Shown here piece by piece: positions 1 through 8,446 of a stretch of DNA of 64,000 nucleotides. The notes below the pieces were generated by a model. It saw only the letters and a list, made by a program, of their open reading frames with translations, had not been told where the DNA came from and made no database searches. The DNA is from Mycobacterium fragae. Its GTDB lineage: Bacteria > Actinomycetota > Actinomycetes > Mycobacteriales > Mycobacteriaceae. Location: positions 82,126-146,125 of the forward strand of contig NZ_LQOW01000002.1 of assembly GCF_002102185.1 (NCBI RefSeq), written 5' to 3'. The position numbers were made by a program, and so were the translations under genes. Within the stretch, counting starts at the first letter, position 1, and every line of letters begins with the position of its first letter.

Positions 1-284
1 TCGATCGCGTTCTTGATCACGGCGGGGATGCTGCCGTTATATTCCGGCGTGACCACCAATGCGGCATCGGCCTCAGCGGCCGCACGTCGCAGCGCGGCGA
101 CCGACGCCGGCAGGTCGTGCTCATTGTCGATGTCCTCGTTGTAGAACGGCAGCTCGGCCAGCCCGTCGAAGATCGTCACGGTGACGCCGTCCGGGGCAAC
201 CTCGGCCGCCAACTCGGCGATCTGGCGGTTGACCGACGCCGCACGCAAGCTGCCTACCAAAGCCAAGATCGTGATCTTCGGCAT
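1..284 (-). CDS. NADPH-dependent FMN reductase, partial (C-terminus outside window)
   Basis: Only the first 94 or so residues are in the window; the gene runs off the left edge. The ATG at 284 opens MPKITILALVGSLRAAS, the beta1/phosphate-binding loop of flavodoxin-like NAD(P)H:FMN reductases. LPFYNED follows, then VTPEYNGSIPAVIKNAID, the family's flavin-contacting signature. Such enzymes reduce FMN, quinones or azo compounds with NAD(P)H in the cytoplasm. It is divergent from the TetR gene at 378, with a perfect palindrome between them, so repression by that TetR is likely (inference). Position and sequence match my recollection of M. tuberculosis Rv3054c. The open left end means it does not appear as a complete ORF. 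Confidence 0.9.
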   Translation of the reverse strand, partial: MPKITILALVGSLRAASVNRQIAELAAEVAPDGVTVTIFDGLAELPFYNEDIDNEHDLPASVAALRRAAAEADAALVVTPEYNGSIPAVIKNAI

Positions 285-330
285 CCTTGGCAATTCCCTT
301 CGATAGTTGGTATACATCCTTCCACCGACC

Positions 331-352
331 AAACCGGACCGTGGTCCGGTTT
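331..352. promoter_or_regulatory. Perfect 22-bp palindrome, probable TetR operator
   Basis: The left arm AAACCGGACC (331-340) and right arm GGTCCGGTTT (343-352) are exact reverse complements around the dinucleotide GT. The site lies in the 93-bp gap between the divergent FMN reductase (start 284) and TetR (start 378) genes, where an autoregulating TetR would bind. Length and symmetry fit a TetR dimer site; assignment to this regulator is inferred from position only. Confidence 0.7.
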
Positions 353-377
353 ATTCCGGCGGCGTTAGAGTGCAGTG

Positions 378-995
378 ATGAGCGTCGTCAACCGGCCGGG
401 TGAGCTGCCCATTTCCGTCGCCTTGGAGGCACCTTCCGGCCCGCAAGAGCGTGGCGATGCAGCCCGCAATCGCGCGCTCCTGCTGGACGCGGCGCGTCGG
501 CTGATCGCCGAGCGTGGAGCCGACGCCGTCACCATGGACGACATCGCCGCCGCGGCCGGCGTCGGTAAGGGCACGGTGTTCCGCCGGTTCGGCAGCCGGG
601 CCGGGCTGATGATGGTGCTGCTCGACGAGGACGAGCGGGCCAGCCAGCAGGCGTTTCTGTTCGGTCCGCCGCCGCTGGGCCCGGATGCGCCGCCGCTGGA
701 TCGGCTGGTGGCGTACGGCCGGGAGCGCATCTGCTTCGTCCATGCCCACCACGAATTGCTCTCGGCGGCCAGCCGCGAGGCCCGCTACAGTGCGCCCGCC
801 GCGGTGCAACGGACGCATGTGCGGGTGCTGCTGGAGGCGGCCGGCGCCAGCGGGAACCTCGACATCCAGGCCGATGCCCTGCTCGCCCTGCTCGACGCCG
901 ACTACGTCGAGCATCAACTCATCCACGGGGGCCATACCCTGGAGACGTTGGGCGATGCGTGGGAAAGCTTGGCGCGCAAGCTTTGTGGTCGATGA
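378..995 (+). CDS. TetR/AcrR family transcriptional regulator
   Basis: This 205-residue protein has an N-terminal helix-turn-helix around residues 30-75. The recognisable part is TMDDIAAAAGVGKGTVFRRF, the canonical TetR recognition-helix region, followed by a divergent ligand-binding domain. ATG at 378 was chosen over the GTG at 375 because it leaves the usual short N-terminus. The stop overlaps the start of dinB2 (ATGA), so the two are probably co-transcribed. The divergent FMN reductase and the palindrome at 331-352 point to auto-regulation and control of the reductase. Corresponds to Rv3055 by gene order. The ligand is unknown. Confidence 0.92.
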   Translation: MSVVNRPGELPISVALEAPSGPQERGDAARNRALLLDAARRLIAERGADAVTMDDIAAAAGVGKGTVFRRFGSRAGLMMVLLDEDERASQQAFLFGPPPLGPDAPPLDRLVAYGRERICFVHAHHELLSAASREARYSAPAAVQRTHVRVLLEAAGASGNLDIQADALLALLDADYVEHQLIHGGHTLETLGDAWESLARKLCGR

Positions 996-2026
996 CTACG
1001 CACTGGATTCTGCACGTCGACCTCGACCAGTTCCTGGCTTCGGTCGAACTGCGCCGACACCCTGAACTTGCCGGGTTGCCTGTCATCGTAGGCGGCAGCG
1101 GCGATCCGACCGAGCCGCGCAAGGTCGTCACTTGCGCCTCCTACGAAGCGCGCCAGTTCGGGGTGCATGCGGGTATGCCGCTGCGCACTGCCGCCCGCCA
1201 TTGCCCCGAAGCCACCTTCCTGCCGTCGGATCCGGCCGCCTATGACGCCGCCTCCGAGCAGGTGATGGGACTGCTGCGCGATCTTGGCCATCCGGTCGAG
1301 GTGTGGGGTTGGGACGAGGCGTTCGTCGGCGCCGAAGTCGATGACCCCACAGAGCTCGCCGAGCAGATCCGCACGGTCGTCTCCACCGAAACCGGGCTGT
1401 CCTGCTCGGTGGGCATCAGCGACAACAAGCAGCGCGCCAAGGTCGCCACCGGATTCGCCAAACCCGCCGGCGTCTATACGCTCACCGACGCCAACTGGAT
1501 GAGCGTGATGGGTGACCGCCCGGTCGACGCGCTGTGGGGGGTTGGCCCTAAGACAGCGAAAAAGCTTGCCACTCTTGGCATCAACACGGTCTGGCAGCTC
1601 GCACACACCGACGCCGAGCTGCTCACATCGACATTCGGCCCGCGCACCGGGCTGTGGCTGCTGCTGCTGGCCAACGGCGGCGGCGACGACGTGGTCAGTG
1701 CCGAGCCCTGGGTGCCGCGGTCGCGCAGCCACGTCGTCACCTTTCCGCGTGATCTGACCGACCGAGACGAAATGGACGCGGCGGTAACAGAATTAGCGCG
1801 ACGAGCATTGAGCGAGGTGGTCGCTGAGTCGCGGATCGTCACCCGGGTAGCCGTCACCGTACGCACCGCGACGTTTTTCACCCGCACCAAGATTCGCAAG
1901 CTGGACGAGCCCACGACCGACGCCGACGTCGTCGTCGCGACAGCGCTGCGCGTGTTGGACCTGTTCGAGCTGGACCGCCCGATCCGGCTACTCGGGGTAC
2001 GGCTGGAACTGCAAATGCCTGACTGA
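992..2026 (+). CDS. dinB2: DNA polymerase IV, DinB2/DinP type
   Basis: A 344-residue Y-family translesion polymerase, equivalent to Rv3056 (dinP) by sequence and order. The palm begins HVDLDQFLASVE with catalytic Asp10; the second acidic pair is in VWGWDEAF. The thumb/HhH region is seen in LWGVGPKTAKKLATLGI, and the little-finger domain occupies the C-terminal third. The residue normally acting as steric gate (Phe/Tyr) is Leu15 here. In the M. smegmatis DinB2 family a leucine gate is known to permit ribonucleotide insertion. No C-terminal beta-clamp motif is obvious. The start at 992 gives a 4-nt ATGA overlap with the upstream tetR; upstream in-frame codons lie inside tetR. Confidence 0.95.
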   Translation: MTTHWILHVDLDQFLASVELRRHPELAGLPVIVGGSGDPTEPRKVVTCASYEARQFGVHAGMPLRTAARHCPEATFLPSDPAAYDAASEQVMGLLRDLGHPVEVWGWDEAFVGAEVDDPTELAEQIRTVVSTETGLSCSVGISDNKQRAKVATGFAKPAGVYTLTDANWMSVMGDRPVDALWGVGPKTAKKLATLGINTVWQLAHTDAELLTSTFGPRTGLWLLLLANGGGDDVVSAEPWVPRSRSHVVTFPRDLTDRDEMDAAVTELARRALSEVVAESRIVTRVAVTVRTATFFTRTKIRKLDEPTTDADVVVATALRVLDLFELDRPIRLLGVRLELQMPD

Positions 2027-2041
2027 GGTGGCAACGGCGTC

Positions 2042-3931
2042 TTAGACGACGGGTGGAACCGGGCAGTGCAGCACCCCGCACACGGTTCGGAGCAGCTCGG
2101 ACTCCTCCTCAGTGACGACCCTGTCTGCCATTACGGTCGTCACGACGGCGGCGACGAGGGTGGCCTTGTCGTTGCCTTCGAGTCCGTCGATCACCGGCCA
2201 CACTTGTTCGAGCGCGAATACGCCCTGTTGGACTGGCCGGAACGGAATCCGTGTCTGGGGAAATGCGACGGCGATCCCCGCCTGGAATGCCGCAGCCGCG
2301 CTCCGCGGGTCCCTGTTAGCGGCTTGTGCCAGCACAGCGATGAGGCAGCAGATGGCGCTTTGGGCGCTGGCCAGGCTCTGACGCCTGCTCTTCCACGGCG
2401 ACCCTGACGTCAAAGCCTCATTCAAGCTGACGAAAACGAGTGTGCCAAGACAGTATTCAAAGATGTCGATCTGACCGTCGGCGTTGATCAGTTCGCCGAG
2501 AACAGAGGTCATCAGTCGCGTCTCAGCCTCGGCGCGACCGCGCAGAGCAGGGAAGGCGATGGATGCAACGGGCAAACGCAACCTCGGGTCGAGCTGCGCC
2601 ACCTCCGCGGCAGATCGCCACGATTCATCGGCCACCTGCTTGCCGTGATACCGGGCGACGATCCGGTACTGAGCCTGCCTGACATTCTGATTGCGGTCGA
2701 AGACCAAGCCATAGATCAACGGAACCGCAGTGGCGGAATTGTGCGCAAGGTCGGCAAGGTTCTGCGGTATCGCTTTGCGGACGCGTACGCCCGCCTCGTA
2801 GGAAGCGGCGGTCGGATTGCCAACGGCCGCTGCGTATTCGGCAGGGCTGAGGCGGCGTGGCGGAGCTTGCTGCACTGCGGCGTCCGCAAAGCCCATCCTG
2901 GCGTCCTCCTCCAAACCGTCCGGCTGTCGAGAGGACCACCGCCTACGCAGCTCCTCGAGGTTCGTGGGAGTGAAGCCAGGCTCGAGCACCTGGATGCGCT
3001 TTATGAGCGGCGGGTGAGTTGCATACAGCGCAGAGGATCTCAGGCCCTCGCCGAAGAGCATATGGCTGACGTTTTCGGTTTTGGGGGTCTCCAGCCGAGA
3101 CCCGGCCTCGAGCCCGCCGATCTTCTTCAGCGCGCCCGTCAGCCCGCTCGTCTCCCGCGTGTATTGGACCGCTGATGCATCGGCGAGATACTCCCGATCA
3201 CGGGAGACGGCTGCTTTGATCAGCCGCCCGAAGAAGACTCCGATCCAGCCTGCCGCCAGAACGACCAACCCCAGCGCCCACAACGGGAGGCTGATGCGGG
3301 CGTCGCGGCTGCGCCCACCCAGATACCACATCATCCGGCCGATGACCGCCAGCGCTGTGATTCCGGCCAACACGCCGATGAGCCTGAGGCTCAACCGCAT
3401 ATCGCCGTTGACGATGTGGCTGAACTCGTGCGCGATGACTCCCTGCAGTTCGTCACGGTTGAGCCGGTCGAGCGAGCCCTGGGTAACGCACACCGCCGCG
3501 TCCGCCGGCGTGTATCCCGCGGCGAACGCGTTGATTCCCGCTTCCTGCGGAAGGTAATACAGCACGGGCACCGGCGTGCTCGAAGCGATTGCGATTTCTT
3601 CGACGACGTTGCGATACCGATGAAGCTTTGGGTCCGTTGGCATATCCGGTACGCGTATCGCACCGAGGCTCTCGGCAACCTTGACCCCGCCACCCTCGCG
3701 CAACATCATCGTCCTGACAACGGACACCCCGGCAATCATCATCAGGACCGCGCCACTCACGACCACCGATAGCACGATCAACTGCTGCGGCGTCGCCCCT
3801 CCCTGGGACACGGTGGGCATGATGACCGCGAAATTCACGATCGCGGTAATCCCGAGCACCGCCAAGATAAAAAGGAACACCATCCTTCTCGACGCTGCGC
3901 GTACCTTCCGCTGGCGTTCGAAGAAGTCCAT
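2042..3931 (-). CDS. M48 family (HtpX/Ste24-like) membrane metalloprotease
   Basis: A 629-residue integral membrane zinc peptidase. Hydrophobic segments lie near residues 17-38, 50-72, about 183-205 and 215-238. The zinc motif HEFSH is at about 168-172 and a third acidic ligand is probably in DREYLADASAVQ. A long cytoplasmic-type C-terminal extension of about 300 residues follows, which is unusual compared with 290-residue HtpX. It is 8 nt downstream of lemA in the same direction, so they form an operon; LemA and M48 proteases frequently co-occur. Probable role is membrane protein quality control. The pair is inserted between dinB2 and the SDR that are neighbours in M. tuberculosis. Confidence 0.88.
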   Translation of the reverse strand: MDFFERQRKVRAASRRMVFLFILAVLGITAIVNFAVIMPTVSQGGATPQQLIVLSVVVSGAVLMMIAGVSVVRTMMLREGGGVKVAESLGAIRVPDMPTDPKLHRYRNVVEEIAIASSTPVPVLYYLPQEAGINAFAAGYTPADAAVCVTQGSLDRLNRDELQGVIAHEFSHIVNGDMRLSLRLIGVLAGITALAVIGRMMWYLGGRSRDARISLPLWALGLVVLAAGWIGVFFGRLIKAAVSRDREYLADASAVQYTRETSGLTGALKKIGGLEAGSRLETPKTENVSHMLFGEGLRSSALYATHPPLIKRIQVLEPGFTPTNLEELRRRWSSRQPDGLEEDARMGFADAAVQQAPPRRLSPAEYAAAVGNPTAASYEAGVRVRKAIPQNLADLAHNSATAVPLIYGLVFDRNQNVRQAQYRIVARYHGKQVADESWRSAAEVAQLDPRLRLPVASIAFPALRGRAEAETRLMTSVLGELINADGQIDIFEYCLGTLVFVSLNEALTSGSPWKSRRQSLASAQSAICCLIAVLAQAANRDPRSAAAAFQAGIAVAFPQTRIPFRPVQQGVFALEQVWPVIDGLEGNDKATLVAAVVTTVMADRVVTEEESELLRTVCGVLHCPVPPVV

Positions 3932-3939
3932 GGCCTAGT

Positions 3940-4551
3940 TCAGAACTGAACGCGCGGGACTTCGCGCACCTCCGGGCCGGCTGCCTCCAGCGGTGCTGCC
4001 GCGGTGAAGCCGAACATGCCCGCGAAAAGCGCAGCCGGGAACACTTCGCGCCTATTGTTGTAGTTCATGATCGCGTCGTTGTAGGCCTGGCGGGCGAAAG
4101 CGACTTTGTTCTCCGTCGAGGTCAGGGTCTCCGAGAGTTGCATCATGTTCTGGTTGGCCTTGAGGTCTGGGTATGCCTCGCTCAGCGCAAACAGCTTGCT
4201 GAGAGCTCCCGTCAGCGCCCCTTCCGAGGCTGCCAGCTGACTCATGGCCTGCGGGTCCCCAGGGTTGGAGGTGGCTGCCGTGCGTGCGGTGATTGCGGAG
4301 TTGCGTGCCTGGATGACCGCTTCGAGCGTGCCGCGCTCGTGGGCCATGTAGGCCTTGGCGGTTTCGACGAGGTTGGGTATCAGGTCGTGACGCCGAGTCA
4401 GCTGAACATCGATCTGCGCGAAAGCATTCTTGTAGCCGTTGCGCAGACGGACGAGACCGTTGTAGACGCTCCACGCGGTGAACGCGACGACGAACACGAG
4501 GATGGCCAGGATCACGACGATGACGACAAGGGAGATGACCATACTGTTCAC
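3940..4551 (-). CDS. lemA: LemA family protein
   Basis: A 203-residue protein with one N-terminal transmembrane helix (residues about 5-28, rich in V/I). A long helical domain follows, carrying the LemA hallmark YNGLVRLRNGYKNAFAQIDV, then QLTRRHDLIPNLVETAKAYM and the terminal YNNRREVFPAALFAGMFGF. LemA proteins are membrane-anchored helical bundles with the bulk outside or in the periplasm; the molecular role is unsettled. It is first in a two-gene operon with the M48 protease, ending 8 nt before it. The association suggests LemA serves as partner or adaptor of the protease (inference). Confidence 0.93.
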   Translation of the reverse strand: MNSMVISLVVIVVILAILVFVVAFTAWSVYNGLVRLRNGYKNAFAQIDVQLTRRHDLIPNLVETAKAYMAHERGTLEAVIQARNSAITARTAATSNPGDPQAMSQLAASEGALTGALSKLFALSEAYPDLKANQNMMQLSETLTSTENKVAFARQAYNDAIMNYNNRREVFPAALFAGMFGFTAAAPLEAAGPEVREVPRVQF

Positions 4552-4720
4552 CTATTCGATGTTTGCTCTTGAATACGGGGCCTCATCGTCGCACGTTGTC
4601 CGAAGCGGAGTGGTGAATATTGACATCTGGTTCGCGCGGCGAAACTGCGCTCAGGGCGCCCATCCTGCACCCACGGCGACCAGCGGCGCGAAATCCCGCC
4701 GGCACCGCAGTTTCGACGGG

Positions 4721-5590
4721 CTACGCAGCCGAGGATGGCCGCAGCGCCCGGGTGAAGAGCACGTTGACCTGTCGCATCGCCACGCTGTAGGGCAACCACG
4801 CCACCCGCTTGAACGCGTATAGCGCCCGAATGTCCGCCGAGGTGTAGATCAGGAAGCGGTTCTTGGCCACGCCGGCCAGGATCTTCTCGGCCGCCTTCTC
4901 CGGCGTGACGGCATGACCGCTGAAGCGGCTGATCCACCGTTGCACCTTCGGGTCGTCGCGGTCGACGCCGGCGATCTCAACGGTGTTGACCAGTGGGGTG
5001 TTCACCGCGCCCGGCACGACCACCGACACTCCGATGTGGTGCCGGGCGAGATCGAAGCGAAGCACTTCCGACACTCCGCGCAGCCCGTATTTGCTGGCGC
5101 TGTAGGCGGCATGCCAGGGCAGCGCGACCAACCCGGCCGCCGAGGACACGTTGACCAGATGACCGCCCTGCCCGGCCGCCACCATCGGCGGAACGAAGGT
5201 CTCGATGACATGGATCGGACCCATCAGGTTGATCGCGACCATCTTGCTCCACTGCTCATGACTGAGCTGGTCGACGGTCCCCCACGCCGACACCCCGGCG
5301 ATGTTCATGACGACGTCCATGCTCGGGTGATTGGCGTGGATGTCGGCGGCGAACGAGGCGACGTCGTCATAGTCCGCGATATCGAGCACCCGGTGCTCGG
5401 GGACGTTGGCGCCCAGCGCGCGGGCGTCGGCCACCGTTTGTGCCAGACCGTCGGTGTTGCGGTCGGTCAGGTACAGCTCGGCGCCGTGGGCGGCCAACCG
5501 TAAGGCAGTCGCCCGGCCGATACCGCTGGCCGCACCGGTGAGAAAGCACCTTTTACCCGCGAAATGCCCGTGAACCTTCGCCTGCGCCAC
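4721..5590 (-). CDS. Short-chain dehydrogenase/reductase (Rv3057c-type)
   Basis: A 289-residue classical SDR with TGAASGIGRATALRL (nucleotide-binding TGxxxGxG) near the N-terminus, NIAGVSAWG (NAG motif), and the catalytic Ser/Tyr/Lys in NVSSAAGL and YSASKYGLRG. The C-terminal region is extended beyond the usual 250 residues. GTG at 5590 was chosen because a GGTAGGG ribosome site precedes it and it matches the start of the M. tuberculosis homologue; an in-frame upstream ORF to 5680 lacks support. It ends 169 bp downstream of the divergently positioned lemA start and follows the TetR gene by 10 nt, so both are probably one transcript. Substrate unknown. Confidence 0.92.
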   Translation of the reverse strand: MAQAKVHGHFAGKRCFLTGAASGIGRATALRLAAHGAELYLTDRNTDGLAQTVADARALGANVPEHRVLDIADYDDVASFAADIHANHPSMDVVMNIAGVSAWGTVDQLSHEQWSKMVAINLMGPIHVIETFVPPMVAAGQGGHLVNVSSAAGLVALPWHAAYSASKYGLRGVSEVLRFDLARHHIGVSVVVPGAVNTPLVNTVEIAGVDRDDPKVQRWISRFSGHAVTPEKAAEKILAGVAKNRFLIYTSADIRALYAFKRVAWLPYSVAMRQVNVLFTRALRPSSAA

Positions 5591-5600
5591 GGGCGTGACC

Positions 5601-6257
5601 CTACCGGCTGCCGCCCTGGGCTCCCCACAGCGATGCAAGCCACAACTGCTCGAGTACCCGCAGGCCACGCTGCACGTCACGACCGGCCCCCAGGAAAGTG
5701 ACGTCGCCCGACAGCATCATCACCGTGGTCGCGCCGAGCATGCGGACCAGCGCGGGAACGTCATCGCTGATCGGATGCGCTGTGCCGGCGGCGATTTCGT
5801 CGTTCACCACCCCGACGATCTGATCGATTACGGTGTCGATCTGACCGTCGAGTATCTCGCGGATCTTTGCGTCGGTGTTCCGGGCCTCGTTGCACGCGGC
5901 CATGATCGGGTCGTTGTGCGCGAAGACCTCCGCGGCGCTACCGACCATCCGCTTGGCGAATGCCGCCGGCGATTCGTCCGGGCCGCGGGGCGCGAAGTAG
6001 TGCGTGAGTTCTTCGAGTTCGTGGGTGGCCTCGGCGAGGATCTGCGCCAGCACCGCGTACTTCGAGTCGAAGTAGAAGTAGAACCCCGATCGGGCCACAC
6101 CTGCGCGGTCGCTGATGGTGCTGACCGACAGCTCGGCGAACGGCTTCTCCTCCAACAGCTCACGCACCGCCTGCAGGATCGCCTGGCGCTGCCTGTCACC
6201 CCTCCGAAGGGGCGGTCCCTGATCGGCCGCTCCACGAGTCTCGGACTGGGTGCTCAC
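5601..6257 (-). CDS. TetR family regulator (Rv3058c-type)
   Basis: A 218-residue TetR protein. The HTH lies around residues 40-65 (ISDRAGVARSGFYFYFDSKY) after the helix AILQAVRELLEEKPFAELSV. GTG at 6257 opens STQSETRG, as in the M. tuberculosis homologue. The divergent cyp136 starts 106 bp away, with the palindrome ACTTGAC-N4-GTCAAGT between them, so it probably represses both itself (with the downstream SDR) and cyp136. Bulky aromatic residues fill the recognition helix. The ligand is likely a hydrophobic P450 substrate, by inference only. Confidence 0.92.
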   Translation of the reverse strand: MSTQSETRGAADQGPPLRRGDRQRQAILQAVRELLEEKPFAELSVSTISDRAGVARSGFYFYFDSKYAVLAQILAEATHELEELTHYFAPRGPDESPAAFAKRMVGSAAEVFAHNDPIMAACNEARNTDAKIREILDGQIDTVIDQIVGVVNDEIAAGTAHPISDDVPALVRMLGATTVMMLSGDVTFLGAGRDVQRGLRVLEQLWLASLWGAQGGSR

Positions 6258-6291
6258 CCTTCGACGATGCACCACGCCAGCAGAAAAGCAA

Positions 6292-6309
6292 ACTTGACAG
6301 CCGTCAAGT
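6292..6309. promoter_or_regulatory. Inverted repeat, probable TetR operator for cyp136/SDR
   Basis: ACTTGAC (6292-6298) and GTCAAGT (6303-6309) are exact reverse complements separated by AGCC. The site sits between the divergent TetR gene (start 6257) and cyp136 (start 6363), 54 bp upstream of the latter. The left arm contains TTGAC, so it may overlap a -35 element of the cyp136 promoter. Binding by the adjacent TetR is inferred from position. Confidence 0.65.
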
Positions 6310-6362
6310 CTGACCTGAGGATGGGGGCAGTGACGGCTGCCACAACCGGGTAAGGAGCGTCG

Positions 6363-7841
6363 ATGGCGACCATCAGCACCCCGCATTATCTGCTGGACCA
6401 GGCCAAGCGCCGGTTCACCCCGTCGATCAACAACTTCCCGGGCATGGGTGCCGTCGAGCGCAGGCTGCTACGCACGGAGTTCAAGAAGCGAACACTCGCT
6501 GAGCCGCCCCCGGGCAGTGGGCTCCAGCCGGTCGTCGGCGACCGTGGGCTGCCCATCCTCGGCCACATCATCGAAATGCTGCGCGGCGGGCCGGACTATC
6601 TGATGTTCCTCTACCACACGAAAGGCCCGGTCGTCTTCGGGGACTCCCCGGTCCTCCCGGGCGTCGCAGCGCTGGGACCCGATGCCGCGCAAGTGATTTA
6701 CTCCAACCGCAACAAGGACTATTCACAGCAGGGCTGGGTTCCGGTGATCGGGCCGTTCTTCCATCGCGGACTCATGCTGCTGGATTTCGAGGAGCACTTG
6801 TTCCACCGGCGGATCATGCAGGAAGCGTTCATCCGCTCCCGGCTGGTCAGCTACGTCGAGCAGATGGACCAGGTTGTGTCCCAAGTGGTGGCCAACGACT
6901 GGGTGGTCAACGATGCGCGCTTCCTTCTCTATCCGGCGATGAAGGAACTCACCCTCGACATCGCCTCGATGGTGTTCATGGGCCACGAGCCGGGTACCGA
7001 CCGTGAACTGGTGACGAAGGTGAACAAGGCGTTCACCATCACCACCCGCGCCGGCAACGCGATCATCCGCACCAGCGTTCCCCCGTTCACCTGGTGGCGC
7101 GGTCTCAAGGCACGAGAACTGCTGGAGAACTACTTCCGCGAGCGAGTCAAGGAACAACGCGGAAAGGACGGCACCGACCTGCTGTCGGTGTTGTGCCAGA
7201 CCGAAGACGAAGATGGCAACAAGTTCTCCGACGAGGACATCGTCAACCACATGATTTTCCTGATGATGGCGGCCCACGACACCTCGACGTCGACGGCGAC
7301 GACGATGGCCTACCACCTGGCCGGCCACCCGGAGTGGCAGGAGCGCTGCCGCGACGAGTCCGATCGGCTCGGTGACGGACCGCTGGACATCGAGGCGTTG
7401 GAGAAGCTCGAATCGCTCGACCTGGTGATGAACGAGTCGATCCGGATCGTGACGCCGGTGCAGTGGGCCATGCGCCGGACCGTGCGCGACACCGACCTGC
7501 TGGGCTACTACCTGCCGAAGGGCACGAACGTCATCGCGTATCCGGGCATGAACCATCGGCTTCCCGAGTTGTGGACCGACCCGCTGAAGTTCGATCCCGA
7601 CCGGTTCACCGAACCACGCAACGAGCACAAGCGGCACCGATACGCGTTCACGCCGTTCGGCGGCGGCGCCCACAAGTGCATCGGGATGACCTTCGGCCAG
7701 CTGGAGATCAAGACCATCCTGCACCGGCTGCTGCGCCGCTACCGGCTGGAGCTCCCACGGCCCGGCTACCAGGCAAAGTGGGATTACGGCGGCATGCCGA
7801 TCCCGATTGACGGCATGCCGATCATGCTGCGCCCGCTGTAG
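6363..7841 (+). CDS. cyp136: Cytochrome P450 CYP136
   Basis: A 492-residue P450 equivalent to Rv3059 by sequence and position. The I-helix oxygen-activation segment AAHDTSTSTA, the K-helix E-x-x-R in NESIRI and the haem loop FGGGAHKCIG with Cys439 are all present. The protein is longer than typical soluble bacterial P450s (about 400), with an N-terminal extension and a loop segment resembling CYP51-like enzymes. It is preceded by GTAAGGAGCG as ribosome site. Natural substrate is unknown; lipophilic sterol or terpenoid compounds are plausible. Transcription is probably controlled by the divergent TetR through the palindrome upstream. Confidence 0.96.
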   Translation: MATISTPHYLLDQAKRRFTPSINNFPGMGAVERRLLRTEFKKRTLAEPPPGSGLQPVVGDRGLPILGHIIEMLRGGPDYLMFLYHTKGPVVFGDSPVLPGVAALGPDAAQVIYSNRNKDYSQQGWVPVIGPFFHRGLMLLDFEEHLFHRRIMQEAFIRSRLVSYVEQMDQVVSQVVANDWVVNDARFLLYPAMKELTLDIASMVFMGHEPGTDRELVTKVNKAFTITTRAGNAIIRTSVPPFTWWRGLKARELLENYFRERVKEQRGKDGTDLLSVLCQTEDEDGNKFSDEDIVNHMIFLMMAAHDTSTSTATTMAYHLAGHPEWQERCRDESDRLGDGPLDIEALEKLESLDLVMNESIRIVTPVQWAMRRTVRDTDLLGYYLPKGTNVIAYPGMNHRLPELWTDPLKFDPDRFTEPRNEHKRHRYAFTPFGGGAHKCIGMTFGQLEIKTILHRLLRRYRLELPRPGYQAKWDYGGMPIPIDGMPIMLRPL

Positions 7842-7861
7842 TTCCGAAGACGACCTGCTCG

Positions 7862-8341
7862 TCAGGCATACAGCCGGTTCGCACAGGCGACGACCGCGCG
7901 CAGGGCCGACTGTGTCGGGTCCTTCGCCCAGCCCATCGCCCACTCGGCCCGGCAGCCGTCCGTTCCGCGGATGAAGGTCGCCGTGGTGTCGTCAGAGCGC
8001 AGCTGGTGAAACCGCAGGGTCTCTACGGCGATGCCGTGGTCGTAGAGGATCGCTGTGAGCGCGGCAACCGGGCCCGTGGCGGTGGCGGTCGCGGTCTCGA
8101 TGCGATCGCCAAGGCCCAGGGTCGCTCGGAATGTCCGGGGCTGCGGTCCCAGCCGGCTGGCCCGACGCTCGCCGTCGGCGCATTCCCACTGGCCCAGGCG
8201 CACCGGGCCGGATGTGGGGGCATAGGTGGCTGTGAATGTGCTCCACGACATGGTGCTGGCGTCCTCCCGGAGTGCTCGGGGTAACGGAATGCCATCGAAG
8301 CGGTCGGCGCCGCTGGGAAAGCTGAGCTCGAGGGTGGTCAT
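7862..8341 (-). CDS. Stand-alone 2-isopropylmalate synthase (LeuA) regulatory-domain protein
   Basis: This 159-residue protein has no TIM-barrel catalytic domain. Its second half resembles the C-terminal allosteric leucine-binding domain of LeuA: ATATATGPVAALTAILYDHG parallels the LeuA core containing GTGNGPLAAF, and WAKDPTQSALRAVVACANRL parallels its last helix. The N-terminal STFTATYAPTSGPVRLGQW resembles the linker before that domain. It may bind leucine or heterodimerise with full-length LeuA, but no enzyme activity is expected. It is preceded by a 14-codon leader peptide with Leu-Leu-Val-Val and competing hairpins, suggesting attenuation by branched-chain amino acids. The LeuA-domain relation is my reading from memory of the family. 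Confidence 0.8.
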   Translation of the reverse strand: MTTLELSFPSGADRFDGIPLPRALREDASTMSWSTFTATYAPTSGPVRLGQWECADGERRASRLGPQPRTFRATLGLGDRIETATATATGPVAALTAILYDHGIAVETLRFHQLRSDDTTATFIRGTDGCRAEWAMGWAKDPTQSALRAVVACANRLYA

Positions 8342-8378
8342 GTGCCGGTCTTCTCTGGTCTGAAGGATTGACCGACGG

Positions 8379-8446
8379 GTAGTAGCTTCCGACCCACAGC
8401 GGGGGGTCGGTCTGGATCAGGCCCCGCTGCGGGTGCTGGCTACTAC
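8379..8446 (-). promoter_or_regulatory. Attenuator-like leader RNA with mutually exclusive stems
   Basis: Read on the minus strand, GTAGTAGC (8446-8439), which encodes part of the Val-Val-Ala codons of the leader peptide, is complementary to GCTACTAC (8386-8379). Inside lies ACCCGCAGCGGGG (8434-8422) pairing with CCCCGCTGTGGGT (8404-8392) with one G-U. An alternative 7-bp hairpin CCGACCC/GGGTCGG (8410-8404 with 8395-8389) uses part of the same arm, so the two folds exclude each other. There is no U-tract, so control may be at translation or Rho-type termination. This layout fits ribosome-mediated attenuation. Confidence 0.65.

Noticed and set aside
2066..2407. Forward ORF opposite the M48 protease
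   Set aside because: Antisense shadow of the protease gene; composition reflects GC-rich third positions.
4548..4937. Minus ORF between lemA and the SDR
   Set aside because: Mostly out-of-frame with the SDR tail and Arg-rich; no motif.
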